Shown: piece by piece, positions 15,853 to 24,624 of the stretch
Layout: each line of letters opens with the position of its first letter
Numbering within the stretch: position 1 is the stretch's first letter
DNA from: Chitinophagaceae bacterium
GTDB lineage: Bacteria; Bacteroidota; Bacteroidia; Chitinophagales; Chitinophagaceae
Direction of reading: 5' to 3'
Length of the DNA: 64,000 nt
Assembly: GCA_016719015.1 (NCBI GenBank)
Contig: JADKAZ010000001.1
Span: forward strand, 1,178,001 to 1,242,000
The notes under the pieces: model-generated
Databases searched by the model: none
What the model saw: the letters and a program-made list of their open reading frames with translations, nothing else
What the model was told of the DNA's origin: nothing
Position numbers and translations under genes: made by a program

Positions 15853-17205
15853 TTAATAAACAGCATTCTGCGGATCCCAGTTACACCAGCCACTAGTCCA
15901 GTTCGTAGTACCAAAAGCACCACGATAAGTAGTAGGAGTAAAGAAAGCATTCATACCAGTGAAACTTACACCGCTCAATGCGGGGGAACCTGTAACTGGT
16001 AAAAAGTTAGGAGCAGTAGAATAGAAAGGACTGGTTAATTGAGCTGCTGCTGAAGTAGCCATGGTAATACAACCTTCCGCTTCTGCTTTTGCCTGTATTT
16101 GAGCATTTGTAGCTATTGCAGCATTAGCAGTTTTATAAGGCAATGCAGTTGCATGCACAAGGTTGTTTTTGAATTCAGAAAGATTATTTACATAATAATC
16201 ATTCAACGTCGCATCTGATTCGGTTGAAAAACCAGCATCAGGATGTCCCATCAATATCGAATTACGTAAAACAAATTGAGTAGCTCTCCTCCAACGATTA
16301 GAAAAATTATGGTTACCAGCAGTTCCTGCTGCATCATTTGGACCAACAATAGTAAAGTTGCTTAATTGGGGTTTGGTACGGGGTGTAGCTAATGAAGAAG
16401 CTGCATCATTATCACACTCAATACCATTACCAGCATCACCCGCATCTACGAAATCAGGCTTACGGCAGGAAACACCAAACTGTATTTTACCTGTATAGCC
16501 AAAATCAAAATCAAAATCATCATCAGCAGTAGCAAAAGCTACTAAGTTTTTTGCGTTAACTGTACCTCCAAAAAATTCATACGCATCATCATTACCAAAT
16601 GATACTTGTATATTTTCCAGGATAGTACCAGAACCAACACCACCACATGTAAGACCATTGATCTCAGAACCTGGCTCTGCAGCGATACCTGCATACTCAA
16701 TGCGTACAAAACGAAGGATACCACTTTCGTCTAATGGATCTGTGCCACCGTACTGACGACCTACACCACCTTCAATAGTGGGTGCCGGGTCAAGCGGACG
16801 GTTTGTTGGTGCTTTACCCAGCAGGATAATACCACCCCAATCACCAGGAGCTCTTGAACCAACAGGCTTACCACTTGTAAACACAATTGGCAATGCTGCT
16901 GTACCAGAGGCAATTAGTTTTGCACCTCTCTCAATAATCAAAGCTCCTTTTTCAACTATATCACTTTGCACTACACAACCTGCTTCGAAAGTAACGGTAG
17001 CTCCATCAGTTACATATACATACCCTTTCAGTATCCATTTACCCCTGGCATAGAATTTACTGGAAGAGATGACACCGGTGATAATATTGCTGGTAGGGTC
17101 TGTTGGGGCTACTACTGTGCCGCCATCATCAAAATTCACCTTCACACAAGAGGTAGCACTGAAGATAGTTACCAGTATCAGCGTACCAAAAAGAAGCTTT
17201 TTCAT
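15853..17205 (-). CDS. Surface lipoprotein with beta-helix-like repeats
   Basis: 450 aa with lipobox SATSC (Cys about 20). The sequence is a series of short beta-strand repeats (VYVTDGATVTFEAGCVV, ALIIERGAKLIASGTA, PIVFTS) followed by glycine/aspartate-rich strands, a layout typical of right-handed parallel beta-helices. An acidic run ATADDDFDFDFGY and many paired Cys and Trp residues are notable. It is 50 nt downstream of the TonB-dependent receptor and likely in the same transcript, so it probably is the surface partner of that receptor, in the way SusD-type proteins serve SusC. It is not a SusD homologue. The ligand is unknown. Confidence 0.8.
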   Translation of the reverse strand: MKKLLFGTLILVTIFSATSCVKVNFDDGGTVVAPTDPTSNIITGVISSSKFYARGKWILKGYVYVTDGATVTFEAGCVVQSDIVEKGALIIERGAKLIASGTAALPIVFTSGKPVGSRAPGDWGGIILLGKAPTNRPLDPAPTIEGGVGRQYGGTDPLDESGILRFVRIEYAGIAAEPGSEINGLTCGGVGSGTILENIQVSFGNDDAYEFFGGTVNAKNLVAFATADDDFDFDFGYTGKIQFGVSCRKPDFVDAGDAGNGIECDNDAASSLATPRTKPQLSNFTIVGPNDAAGTAGNHNFSNRWRRATQFVLRNSILMGHPDAGFSTESDATLNDYYVNNLSEFKNNLVHATALPYKTANAAIATNAQIQAKAEAEGCITMATSAAAQLTSPFYSTAPNFLPVTGSPALSGVSFTGMNAFFTPTTYRGAFGTTNWTSGWCNWDPQNAVY

Positions 17206-17255
17206 ATCAATTTTTATTTTGTTGTTTTTAAAATTTTATAGTCAGTTCTGATAAA

Positions 17256-20057
17256 TTATTTTTTACCGATGTTGAAATCGTATGTAAATCCAATGGTAAT
17301 AGTAGAGCCCGGTTTGAATGAATTGAATAATCTGTCGCTACCGCTACTAAATGCTTTTTTACTGTCCACATTTTCGTAGAAGTAATACGGGTTGTTCAAA
17401 ATGTCGGCCCAGGTAAGTTTTACTTCCCCTCTGCTTTTCATTACTTTCTTAGCTAATTGAAAATCTACCTGGTTACGGGGTCTTTCATAGATATCAGCAA
17501 AATCCTGGTTACCCACTAATGATAAACGCTGGCCTATACGGTTGTATAAAGCAGAACCACTCCACTCACCTTTCTTGCTGTTATACTGCAAACCAAGATT
17601 AGCCAGGTAAGGTGATTGCCCCTGTAATGGGCGATTAACTGATGTAGCCTGTCCACCGGAAGTGGTACCTGATAATGTAACCTTTGAAAAACTGTAAGTA
17701 AGGTTAGCAAACACACTGAAATTGTCCAGTGATTTGCTCAGGAAGTCAAGATTTTTTCTTACTTCAAATTCAGCACCAAGTGTATAAGCATTGTCCACAT
17801 TACTGTAGCCGTAGTTTCTTCTGTCGAGTACACTGGAAGGATCAAGACGTAATTCAATAGGGTCATCAAAGTATTTGTAAAAACCGCCAATGGTGATGGC
17901 TTCTCCGCCTTTTGGATAAAATTCGTATCGAATGTCTCCATTAAGGATAGAAGTTCTCTTCAGGTCAACATTACCATTTACACCATAATTAGCTTCATAA
18001 TCATAGAAAGAGAACGGTGCAATTTCCCGGAACTCAGGCCTTGCAACTGTGCGGCTTCCGGCTACACGGATACTGTTTTTTGTATTGGGAGACAATGTAA
18101 AATTGAAAGAAGGTAATACCACCCATTTCTCAGTATTTACTATTACCCTTTTAGCCGTTACATCTTTGGTAGTAAGAAACTGCTGGAAATTCTCCACCCT
18201 TACACCCCAAACCAATCTTATTTTTTCACCAAACTTATTATCAAACATTCCATACATGCCATTCAATATTGAAACACCGAAATATTTATCCTGGTTATTG
18301 GTAAAATCATTTAACACAAAGCCGTTATTGGCAATATTTGACTGGGCAAAAATCTGGTTAAAAGGAAGGGCAGCCTTGGAAGGATCAAACAATGTGGGTG
18401 ATGCAGGCTGGTATTGGAAAATACGGCTGCGAAAATCACGGATGCGGATTAGCGTTGACCCACCGGTTTTAAATGTTTGTTTGTTCTTTTTAAAAGTAAA
18501 TGGAATGGTTAAACTTCCATTAGCTCCATAACTAAAATCTTCGAGGTCACTGAAGAACCGCCGGGTGTCATCATCGTTATACTCAAAAGGATTGTTAGTT
18601 CCTTTAGGGCGGAAATAAGCAGATGTACGAAGATCAGGTTGTGATTTGGCATTATAAGCAAAGTTGCCATTCCACTTTAGTTTGATACCACTTGTGGTAA
18701 GCTGATGATCACCTTCTAATTGTCCGCTGTATAATGAACGCTGATTAAGTACTGATGAACGGAAATTAATATCCTGAACCCGGTCATTGTTAAATCCACC
18801 TCTTGTATAGTAGTTATCTTCAAAAAGCTGATTGAAGAGGTTCTTAAACGAGATCTTATGTCTTCCTTTTACATAAGAGATATTAGCTAATGCTCCTACA
18901 TTTATACTGTATTTATTCTGGTTATCTTCCAATTCCACTACGGCTTCGCCAGTCTGTTCATGCAATCTTCTTTGTACTTCATACTTCAACATACTGTTGC
19001 GGTACTGAACGGAAAGAATAGTTCCTAATACCCCGCCATTTTTGAATTTTGAACTCTTACCCCAGGTAATGCTATAGGTCTGTGTAGGTAAAGCCTTATT
19101 GTTTACTTCGTTGTATACATCACTATTAAGCAACCGTGACCATTCCAGTCTTTGTTGTGTAGTGCCGATGCGGTATTGTTGCTGTGTCTTTGGAAATCCA
19201 TCGGGAAGGCCTCTTGTTTTATCGTCAAAGCCCAGCCAGTCATTCCCGTTTCTTTCATTGCTGGTAAAATCTTTAAAAACAGATTGGGTATTAAAACCAA
19301 GCCCTATGCTAACTGTCAATAAATCCCGGGTAGGAACGTCCTTAGTATTAATTTGAATAAGCCCCCCTGCAAACTCCCCGGGCAGTTCTGGTGTAGCTGT
19401 TTTATTGATAATAATATTATCAATCAATGAAGACGGAATAACATCAAATGAAAAAGCTTTTTTATCCGGTTCAGTACTTGGCAATTGAGCATTGTTGATA
19501 ACGGCAGAATTGTAACGATCACTCAATCCACGAACAATAACAAACTTCCCATCCTGGATACTTGCACCACTCACTCTTTTTAATACTTCGCCTGTGTTCC
19601 TGTCAGGTGTACGTCGAATAAAGTCAGCAGCCAACCCACTTGACATCGCTGTGTTGCTTCTTTGAAAAGTAAGTAAGGCGGCGGTATTCTCCTGTCTTCT
19701 GGATGTTACTTTAAGAGTAACACCTTCGAGATTTGATTTATCCTGTAAAATGATCTCCAGGTAATTTTCCTGGTTAGCTGTTACATCTACCTCCGAAACG
19801 GATTTCGTTTCATACCCGGTGTTAGAAACAGTAAGAGTGTATTTTTTTCCCGCTTCAAGGGTTACATAAAATTTCCCTTCTACATCTGCCTGAATTAGTT
19901 TTGAATCACCATTAACTGTAATGTTAGCTCCGGGAAGGGGCTCATTTTTAGCATTCATTACCTTACCCGTAAGTTTAATTGTTTGACCCTGTGCCTGACC
20001 ACAAACAACGGTTAAAACAAACACTGCACTTATCAAAAATCGAAGCCTGAAATACAT
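17256..20057 (-). CDS. TonB-dependent outer-membrane receptor
   Basis: 933 aa. Signal peptide (ends near GQAQGQ), a carboxypeptidase-regulatory-like beta-sandwich (about 28-112), a plug with DFIRRTPDRNTGEVLKRVSG and VIVRGLSDRYNSAVINN, then a 22-strand barrel ending in GSTITIGFTYDFNIGKK. It imports a ligand across the outer membrane using TonB energy. The ligand cannot be told from sequence. The first gene of a two-gene operon with the beta-helix lipoprotein; its promoter region carries Pho-box-like repeats, so a phosphorus source is a reasonable guess (inference). Confidence 0.92.
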   Translation of the reverse strand: MYFRLRFLISAVFVLTVVCGQAQGQTIKLTGKVMNAKNEPLPGANITVNGDSKLIQADVEGKFYVTLEAGKKYTLTVSNTGYETKSVSEVDVTANQENYLEIILQDKSNLEGVTLKVTSRRQENTAALLTFQRSNTAMSSGLAADFIRRTPDRNTGEVLKRVSGASIQDGKFVIVRGLSDRYNSAVINNAQLPSTEPDKKAFSFDVIPSSLIDNIIINKTATPELPGEFAGGLIQINTKDVPTRDLLTVSIGLGFNTQSVFKDFTSNERNGNDWLGFDDKTRGLPDGFPKTQQQYRIGTTQQRLEWSRLLNSDVYNEVNNKALPTQTYSITWGKSSKFKNGGVLGTILSVQYRNSMLKYEVQRRLHEQTGEAVVELEDNQNKYSINVGALANISYVKGRHKISFKNLFNQLFEDNYYTRGGFNNDRVQDINFRSSVLNQRSLYSGQLEGDHQLTTSGIKLKWNGNFAYNAKSQPDLRTSAYFRPKGTNNPFEYNDDDTRRFFSDLEDFSYGANGSLTIPFTFKKNKQTFKTGGSTLIRIRDFRSRIFQYQPASPTLFDPSKAALPFNQIFAQSNIANNGFVLNDFTNNQDKYFGVSILNGMYGMFDNKFGEKIRLVWGVRVENFQQFLTTKDVTAKRVIVNTEKWVVLPSFNFTLSPNTKNSIRVAGSRTVARPEFREIAPFSFYDYEANYGVNGNVDLKRTSILNGDIRYEFYPKGGEAITIGGFYKYFDDPIELRLDPSSVLDRRNYGYSNVDNAYTLGAEFEVRKNLDFLSKSLDNFSVFANLTYSFSKVTLSGTTSGGQATSVNRPLQGQSPYLANLGLQYNSKKGEWSGSALYNRIGQRLSLVGNQDFADIYERPRNQVDFQLAKKVMKSRGEVKLTWADILNNPYYFYENVDSKKAFSSGSDRLFNSFKPGSTITIGFTYDFNIGKK

Positions 20058-20073
20058 ACTTGGTTATTTCCGG

Positions 20074-20081
20074 CAAAGGTG
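20074..20081 (-). promoter_or_regulatory. -7 element for the TonB receptor gene
   Basis: CACCTTTG on the minus strand differs from TAnnTTTG at one base. There is no TTTG at -33; the place is taken by the first half-sites of the 20092-20152 array, as expected of an activator-dependent promoter. Confidence 0.4.
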
Positions 20082-20091
20082 GCCTTGAGGA

Positions 20092-20152
20092 GTTACCGGT
20101 GTGTTACCGCCATGTTAAGCAATTGTGATGGCAATATTACCAGAATGTTAAG
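20092..20152 (+). promoter_or_regulatory. Pho-box-like array of six phased half-sites
   Basis: GTTACC (20092), GTTACC (20103), GTTAAG (20114), a weak GTGATG (20125), ATTACC (20136) and GTTAAG (20147), all in one 11-bp register. It lies between the divergent TonB receptor and ars operons and could serve either. This is the most regular of four such arrays in the window. Confidence 0.6.
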
Positions 20153-20213
20153 CCCGGCAATTGCCTTAAAAACAGCTACTAAAATGATTTAAATTTTGTT
20201 GATTTTAAAAATC

Positions 20214-20229
20214 ATCGTAATATTACGAT
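20214..20229 (+). promoter_or_regulatory. ArsR operator, perfect palindrome
   Basis: ATCGTAATATTACGAT is a perfect 16-bp dyad ending 4 nt before the arsR start codon. A near copy precedes the next gene. Its place fits autoregulation by ArsR. Confidence 0.75.
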
Positions 20230-20233
20230 TGAT

Positions 20234-20563
20234 ATGGGAGCAACAAAAACAACTGAATTTAGTCTTAAGGAAAATAAATTGGCAAAATATGCTAAGGCTT
20301 TGGCGCATCCAGCCAGGGTTTCCATATTAAACTTACTGGCTAGTAAACATACTTGTGTATGCGGCGATATAGTAGATGAATTACCCCTCTCTCAAAGCAC
20401 CGTTTCTCAGCATTTAAAAGAGTTGAAAGAAGCAGGGTTAATTAAAGGCACAATTGAGGGTACTACTGTTTGCTATTGCATAGACGAAAAAGAGTGGAAG
20501 GCTGCCCAGGCATGGCTCAATCAGTTATTCGACAGTTATAAAGGATGTGCTGAGTGTTGTTGA
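20234..20563 (+). CDS. arsR: ArsR-family arsenic-responsive repressor
   Basis: 109-aa winged-helix repressor. LAHPARVSILNLLA starts the DNA-binding domain, THTCVCGDIVDEL-like text holds the metalloid-binding Cys pair (CVCGD, about 36-38), and LPLSQSTVSQHLKELKEAGL is the recognition region. It ends in a Cys-rich tail (GCAECC) that may add a ligand. In the family, binding of As(III) releases the operator. It heads arsR-DUF6428-acr3 and has its palindromic operator directly upstream. Confidence 0.93.
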   Translation: MGATKTTEFSLKENKLAKYAKALAHPARVSILNLLASKHTCVCGDIVDELPLSQSTVSQHLKELKEAGLIKGTIEGTTVCYCIDEKEWKAAQAWLNQLFDSYKGCAECC

Positions 20564-20580
20564 TTTTTTTGCCGTAAACT

Positions 20581-20596
20581 ATCGGCATATTACGAT
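20581..20596 (+). promoter_or_regulatory. Second ArsR operator copy
   Basis: ATCGGCATATTACGAT matches the perfect palindrome at 20214 at 14 of 16 positions. It lies in the arsR-DUF6428 gap, 18 nt before the next start codon, so the structural genes may have a second control point. Confidence 0.55.
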
Positions 20597-20614
20597 AAAT
20601 TAAAAATAAATAAA

Positions 20615-21076
20615 ATGAAATTATCTGACGTTAAAAAAAGCCTTAGTACAGCCAGTTCCGTAAACTTTCAGTTACCAGACGGATCGTTTGTACCGGAGCA
20701 TTTTCATGTTACTGAAATTGGGTTAGTAACAAAACATTTTATTGATTGTGGCGGCACCGTTCGCACAGAAAAAATGACCAGTTTCCAATTGTGGGAGGCG
20801 AATGATTTTGACCATCGGTTAAAACCAAAAAAATTATTGGACATTATTGCCTTATCTGAAAAAATTTTGTTGCTGGAAGACCTGGAAATAGAAGTAGAAT
20901 ACCAGGGTGACACAATTGGAAAATATGGACTGGATTTCAATGGAAAAGATTTTGTGCTGGTTTCAACTCAAACAAATTGTCTGGCTAAAGACAAATGTGG
21001 CATCCCGCCGGAAAAGCTAAAAGTAAATTTAGCCGGGGCCGCTACTTCCTGCACACCCGGAGGTGGATGTTGCTAA
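20615..21076 (+). CDS. DUF6428 family protein of the ars operon
   Basis: 153-aa cytosolic protein without signal or membrane helix. It resembles the DUF6428 proteins often found between arsR and the arsenite pump in Bacteroidota. It ends in TSCTPGGGCC, and another CLAKDKCG motif lies 30 residues earlier, so the C-terminus could bind As(III) or pass it to the pump (inference). Function not established. 21 nt upstream of acr3, same transcript. Confidence 0.75.
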   Translation: MKLSDVKKSLSTASSVNFQLPDGSFVPEHFHVTEIGLVTKHFIDCGGTVRTEKMTSFQLWEANDFDHRLKPKKLLDIIALSEKILLLEDLEIEVEYQGDTIGKYGLDFNGKDFVLVSTQTNCLAKDKCGIPPEKLKVNLAGAATSCTPGGGCC

Positions 21077-21097
21077 TCTTAAACCGAAATAAAAAAT

Positions 21098-22168
21098 ATG
21101 TCTGCCAATAATTGTGCCCCTGTAGTAGAAAGAAAAAAATTAAGTTTCTTAGACAGGTATTTAACCCTGTGGATTTTTTTAGCGATGGCTGTTGGGGTTG
21201 CCATTGGTTATTTTATTCCTTCCTCGTCAAACTTTATTAATTCTTTTTCTTCCGGCACTACCAATATTCCATTAGCAATAGGATTGATATTGATGATGTA
21301 CCCTCCTTTTGCCAAAGTGAAGTACAACAAACTGAAAGAAGTGTTTAAAAACACTAAGGTGCTTGGAGTCTCCCTATTGCTGAACTGGATTATTGGTCCC
21401 ATACTCATGTTTGTGCTGGCCATTACTTTTTTGCATGGCTATCCGGAATATATGGTGGGGCTAATTCTTATTGGACTTGCCCGCTGCATTGCCATGGTAA
21501 TTGTGTGGAATGAACTGGCTGGAGGAAGCAGAGAATATGCTGCCGGGTTAGTTGCGCTGAACAGTATCTTCCAGGTACTTCTGTATAGTGTTTATGCGTA
21601 TGTATTTGTTACAGTCTTACCTCCTTTGTTTGGTATTGAAGGTGCAGCAGTAAATATTTCAATGGGTCAAATAGCAGAGAGTGTGGCTATTTACCTGGGC
21701 ATCCCCTTTTTGGCGGGTTTCTTAACACGGTATTTTTTATTAAAATGGAAAGGCGAAGAATGGTATCAAAACAAATTCATTCCTTTTGTTTCTCCCATCA
21801 CTCTTATTGCATTATTGTTTACAATTATCATTATGTTCAGCCTGAAAGGTGAGCTGATAGTTCAGATACCGATGGATGTGGTAAGAATTGCCATTCCATT
21901 AGTTATTTATTTCGCCATCATGTTCATAATAAGTTTTTTTATTGCGAAAAGAATGGGAGCCGATTATTCCACCAATGTGTCTATTGCTTTTACTGCGGCA
22001 GGCAACAATTTTGAACTAGCCATTGCAGTGGCCATTGGAGTATTTAGTATTAATAGTGGCCAGGCATTTGCCGGGGTAATCGGGCCATTAGTGGAAGTGC
22101 CGGCGTTAATAGCTTTGGTCAATGTAGCTTTTTGGTTCAAAAGAAAATTCTATCCGGTATTAAAATAA
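21098..22168 (+). CDS. acr3: ACR3-family arsenite efflux pump
   Basis: 356-aa inner-membrane protein with about ten helices. The conserved helix-4 cysteine is in GLARCIAMVIVWNELAGG, and the second signature is SIAFTAAGNNFELAIAVAIG with its helix-9 Glu. Exports As(III). Third gene of the ars operon. No arsC arsenate reductase is present in the operon, so either the reductase is elsewhere or the operon handles arsenite only. Confidence 0.94.
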   Translation: MSANNCAPVVERKKLSFLDRYLTLWIFLAMAVGVAIGYFIPSSSNFINSFSSGTTNIPLAIGLILMMYPPFAKVKYNKLKEVFKNTKVLGVSLLLNWIIGPILMFVLAITFLHGYPEYMVGLILIGLARCIAMVIVWNELAGGSREYAAGLVALNSIFQVLLYSVYAYVFVTVLPPLFGIEGAAVNISMGQIAESVAIYLGIPFLAGFLTRYFLLKWKGEEWYQNKFIPFVSPITLIALLFTIIIMFSLKGELIVQIPMDVVRIAIPLVIYFAIMFIISFFIAKRMGADYSTNVSIAFTAAGNNFELAIAVAIGVFSINSGQAFAGVIGPLVEVPALIALVNVAFWFKRKFYPVLK

Positions 22169-22372
22169 TAATAAAAGAGAATCGCCTTTTTTCTGATATA
22201 CATGCCAATCTCCCTGCTATGGAAACATATTTTAAAAGTATAGAAGAACAAAAGCCCAATGGAATTTATCCAATTTGAATACGATGTAGAAAAAGCAGCC
22301 TAATCAGAAGAGGATAGTCCATTGCCCATGAATATGCTGATAAGCTTCATAAAGGAATCTGAGTAAATTGCC

Positions 22373-23704
22373 CTAGAAACGAAATTGCAGCCTGCAAGTA
22401 AAAATATTATCCTTCAGGTCGGCTGTATACCCGGTTATCTGCGTTGTCTCATTTTTCACAAAATCGTAGTATAAAATCACCTTGGTTTGGGGATTCATAT
22501 GAAATACATAACCCATTCCAAGGGTAGAAAATTTTACATCGGCTGTAGTAAGATTGGTGCCAGGCTTCCCTATTTCCAAATCCTTTACTTTAATATTCGG
22601 GTCATACCAATCGTATTTCAACAATAACTGGTGCTTTGCATTGATTATGTTCTGAAGAAATAATAAAAAGACTCCATCGTAATGCCGTACAAAAGTAGGA
22701 ACAGGGTTGCCATTAGAGTTGGGTAAGGTACCTGGATTGCTCGTTGAACCGGAAGTGCCTGGTTGTGTACCAAACCAATATTCAGCTCTCCATTCTGTTT
22801 CGCCCCAGCCATGATGAAGTTTTACCTGCACATCTGCACCATAGTAATGCCGGGGAGACGATGTGCCAAGATTGGAAACAGCTGAATCTACTACAAAAAT
22901 CTTATCTCCATTGGGTGCTACACCGCTTTCATAAACATATTTGGTTCCATTTTTCCAGCCACCCCTGAGATAAGAAATGCCCCCCGTTATGTCAACCTTA
23001 TTAAATATATATGGTTTAATAAACAACCTTGAAATCAAATCTTTATGGTCATCAAAATCCGTCGAACCCGAGAGACCCTGGCCATTAAAAAAACCTATAT
23101 CAAATTTGATATGAGAAAACTTGTGCTTCTTATCCTGTGGTTCATAGGAAACCATTATTCCAATATCCCTTTCAGAAGGCATCAGGATTTGCGACATCCG
23201 CCCCCGTTCCGGCGTTTCCCTGAAAGCTGAAGAAAGATTTACTTCATAGCCAAAAGGTCTTGCAAACAAACCGGCAGTAAGAGAAAAGATATTTTTATTT
23301 GTTTCAAAAAGTTTTAAAAACATATCTCTTACTATCACCCCTCGTTCAGTAGCATCAATCTGGAAAGAAAAAAGAGCTTTTGGATATCTTGTTTTGGAGG
23401 GAAGGACATAGTCAATTTTTACCCTTGCCCTTCTGAGCATAAAGCGGCTGCTCGAAAACTGGGAAAAATTTCCCCCCGAAAAGGAGGGAGCACCGTCAAT
23501 TTGTGCTTTTTGAAACTGAGGTTGCATATAACCTGATATTCGAAGATTTTCGAACCGTTTGATCACCGGCCTGACAGTATCTTTAATAAAAAAAGATGAA
23601 TCAATATCAGCAAGGTAGCGCTGAGAATATGCACTGACGGAAACTAAAAGGAGAAAAAATCCCGTTAAAATCATCTTTACGGGAAATTGTTTTACTTTAA
23701 GCAT
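22373..23704 (-). CDS. Phosphate-selective porin O/P family protein
   Basis: The ATG at 23704 (443 aa) is chosen because a TAATTTTG promoter box ends 10 nt upstream; an upstream in-frame ATG at 23725 would lie before it. The signal peptide ends near SVSAYSQ. The rest is an OprP/OprO-like barrel: SGYMQPQFQKAQ, SRFMLRRARVKIDYVL, GLFARPFGYEVNLSSAFRETPERGRMSQ and a final strand ending in LQFRF. Likely passes phosphate or polyphosphate. Divergent from the phoU-like/pit pair, with Pho-box-like repeats between. Confidence 0.9.
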   Translation of the reverse strand: MLKVKQFPVKMILTGFFLLLVSVSAYSQRYLADIDSSFFIKDTVRPVIKRFENLRISGYMQPQFQKAQIDGAPSFSGGNFSQFSSSRFMLRRARVKIDYVLPSKTRYPKALFSFQIDATERGVIVRDMFLKLFETNKNIFSLTAGLFARPFGYEVNLSSAFRETPERGRMSQILMPSERDIGIMVSYEPQDKKHKFSHIKFDIGFFNGQGLSGSTDFDDHKDLISRLFIKPYIFNKVDITGGISYLRGGWKNGTKYVYESGVAPNGDKIFVVDSAVSNLGTSSPRHYYGADVQVKLHHGWGETEWRAEYWFGTQPGTSGSTSNPGTLPNSNGNPVPTFVRHYDGVFLLFLQNIINAKHQLLLKYDWYDPNIKVKDLEIGKPGTNLTTADVKFSTLGMGYVFHMNPQTKVILYYDFVKNETTQITGYTADLKDNIFTCRLQFRF

Positions 23705-23713
23705 AGTTAAGTA

Positions 23714-23721
23714 CAAAATTA
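23714..23721 (-). promoter_or_regulatory. -7 element for the porin gene
   Basis: TAATTTTG on the minus strand is an exact TAnnTTTG match. The -33 position falls in the GTTATT half-site of the array at 23740. Confidence 0.5.
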
Positions 23722-23739
23722 TCACATTATAAAGTCTTT

Positions 23740-23789
23740 GTTATTGAATTGTTACCCTAATTTTATTTCTATATTAATTAATTATTAAT
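23740..23789 (+). promoter_or_regulatory. Pho-box-like array between porin and phoU-like genes
   Basis: GTTATT (23740), GTTACC (23751), TTTATT (23762), ATTAAT (23773) and ATTAAT (23784) are spaced by 11 bp. The first two are the strongest; the others could be chance in AT-rich DNA. A second GTTACC (23803) is out of register. Confidence 0.45.
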
Positions 23790-23872
23790 TCTCCGTACTT
23801 CCGTTACCCCCGACTATGTACCCGGTAATTTCGCAACCAAACCCGTCGTTGACGGACTAAAAACTATAACTC

Positions 23873-24523
23873 ATGGCAGGACTCAATTCCTTTCTCAAAA
23901 TCTTCATGCCGAAGAACAGGGTTTTTTATGAACTCTTTGAAAAAGTGGCTAACAACGTTGAAATAATGGGTTCCAAACTCAAAGATGTGGTGGCAGAACC
24001 TGACTTTGATAAAAGAGCTGCTTTAATCACCCAGTTGGAAGATCTTGAACATGCTAATGACGAATTTACCCATAACCTGTTTACCGAACTGGGTCGCAAC
24101 TTCATCACCCCGTTTGACAGGGAAGATATTCACTACCTGGCTACCTCGCTTGATGATATTGCAGACTACATTTATGCAGCCGGTAAAAAAATAAATTTCT
24201 ACCGGGTCAATCCAAATGACACCGGTATGCAAAAATTTGCTGAGTTAATAGAACAGGGTGCCGCCCAGGTAAAAATTGCCGTCGTTGAACTCCGGGATAT
24301 GAAAAATATGCGCAGTATTACCGAGGCACTTGTAAAAATCAACAGCATCGAAAACCAGGCTGATGATGTATTTGATTTCAGTATTGAAAAACTGTTTGCT
24401 ACAGAAGATGATGCTAAAGAAGTAATCAAGAAAAGAGAGATATACCAGGTGATGGAAATTGTAACCGACAAATGTGAAGATGCCAGTAATGTGATAGAGT
24501 CTATCATTATTAAATATGCCTAA
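23873..24523 (+). CDS. PhoU-like DUF47 protein, Pit accessory
   Basis: 216-aa all-helical cytosolic protein of the DUF47/PhoU-like type, with repeats of the PhoU kind (DREDIHYLATSLDDIADYI and NSIENQADDVFDFSIEKLF) whose Glu/Asp residues bind metal in the family. The last part, YQVMEIVTDKCEDASNVIE, is typical. It precedes a PiT transporter by 101 nt and is thought to regulate it. Likely one transcript. Confidence 0.92.
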   Translation: MAGLNSFLKIFMPKNRVFYELFEKVANNVEIMGSKLKDVVAEPDFDKRAALITQLEDLEHANDEFTHNLFTELGRNFITPFDREDIHYLATSLDDIADYIYAAGKKINFYRVNPNDTGMQKFAELIEQGAAQVKIAVVELRDMKNMRSITEALVKINSIENQADDVFDFSIEKLFATEDDAKEVIKKREIYQVMEIVTDKCEDASNVIESIIIKYA

Positions 24524-24624
24524 CCCAATTAGCTAATTAGCCGATGTGATAATTTGCCAGTGAATTTAGTCTTTTCGAAAATTTCATCTGCACATTTACA
24601 CATCTGCACATTTGCACATTTTTT
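24524..24624. repeat. TTAGC/GCACATT-type intergenic repeat
   Basis: The spacer contains TTAGCTAATTAGC followed by GTGATAATTTGCC, and then repeats of the word CACATTTG/CACATCTG (CTGCACATTTACACATCTG, CACATTTGCACATT). Such alternating words are common in Bacteroidota intergenic repeats. Situated inside the phoU-like/pit operon. Confidence 0.5.

Noticed and set aside
18049..18531. 160-codon plus-strand frame in the TonB receptor gene
   Set aside because: Antisense shadow with no start context or family resemblance.
22169..22372. Possible remnant of a BrnT-like toxin (MEFIQFEYDVEKAA then stop at about 22258-22302)
   Set aside because: Only 14 codons match in character and nothing in the downstream sequence continues it; too weak to list as a pseudogene.
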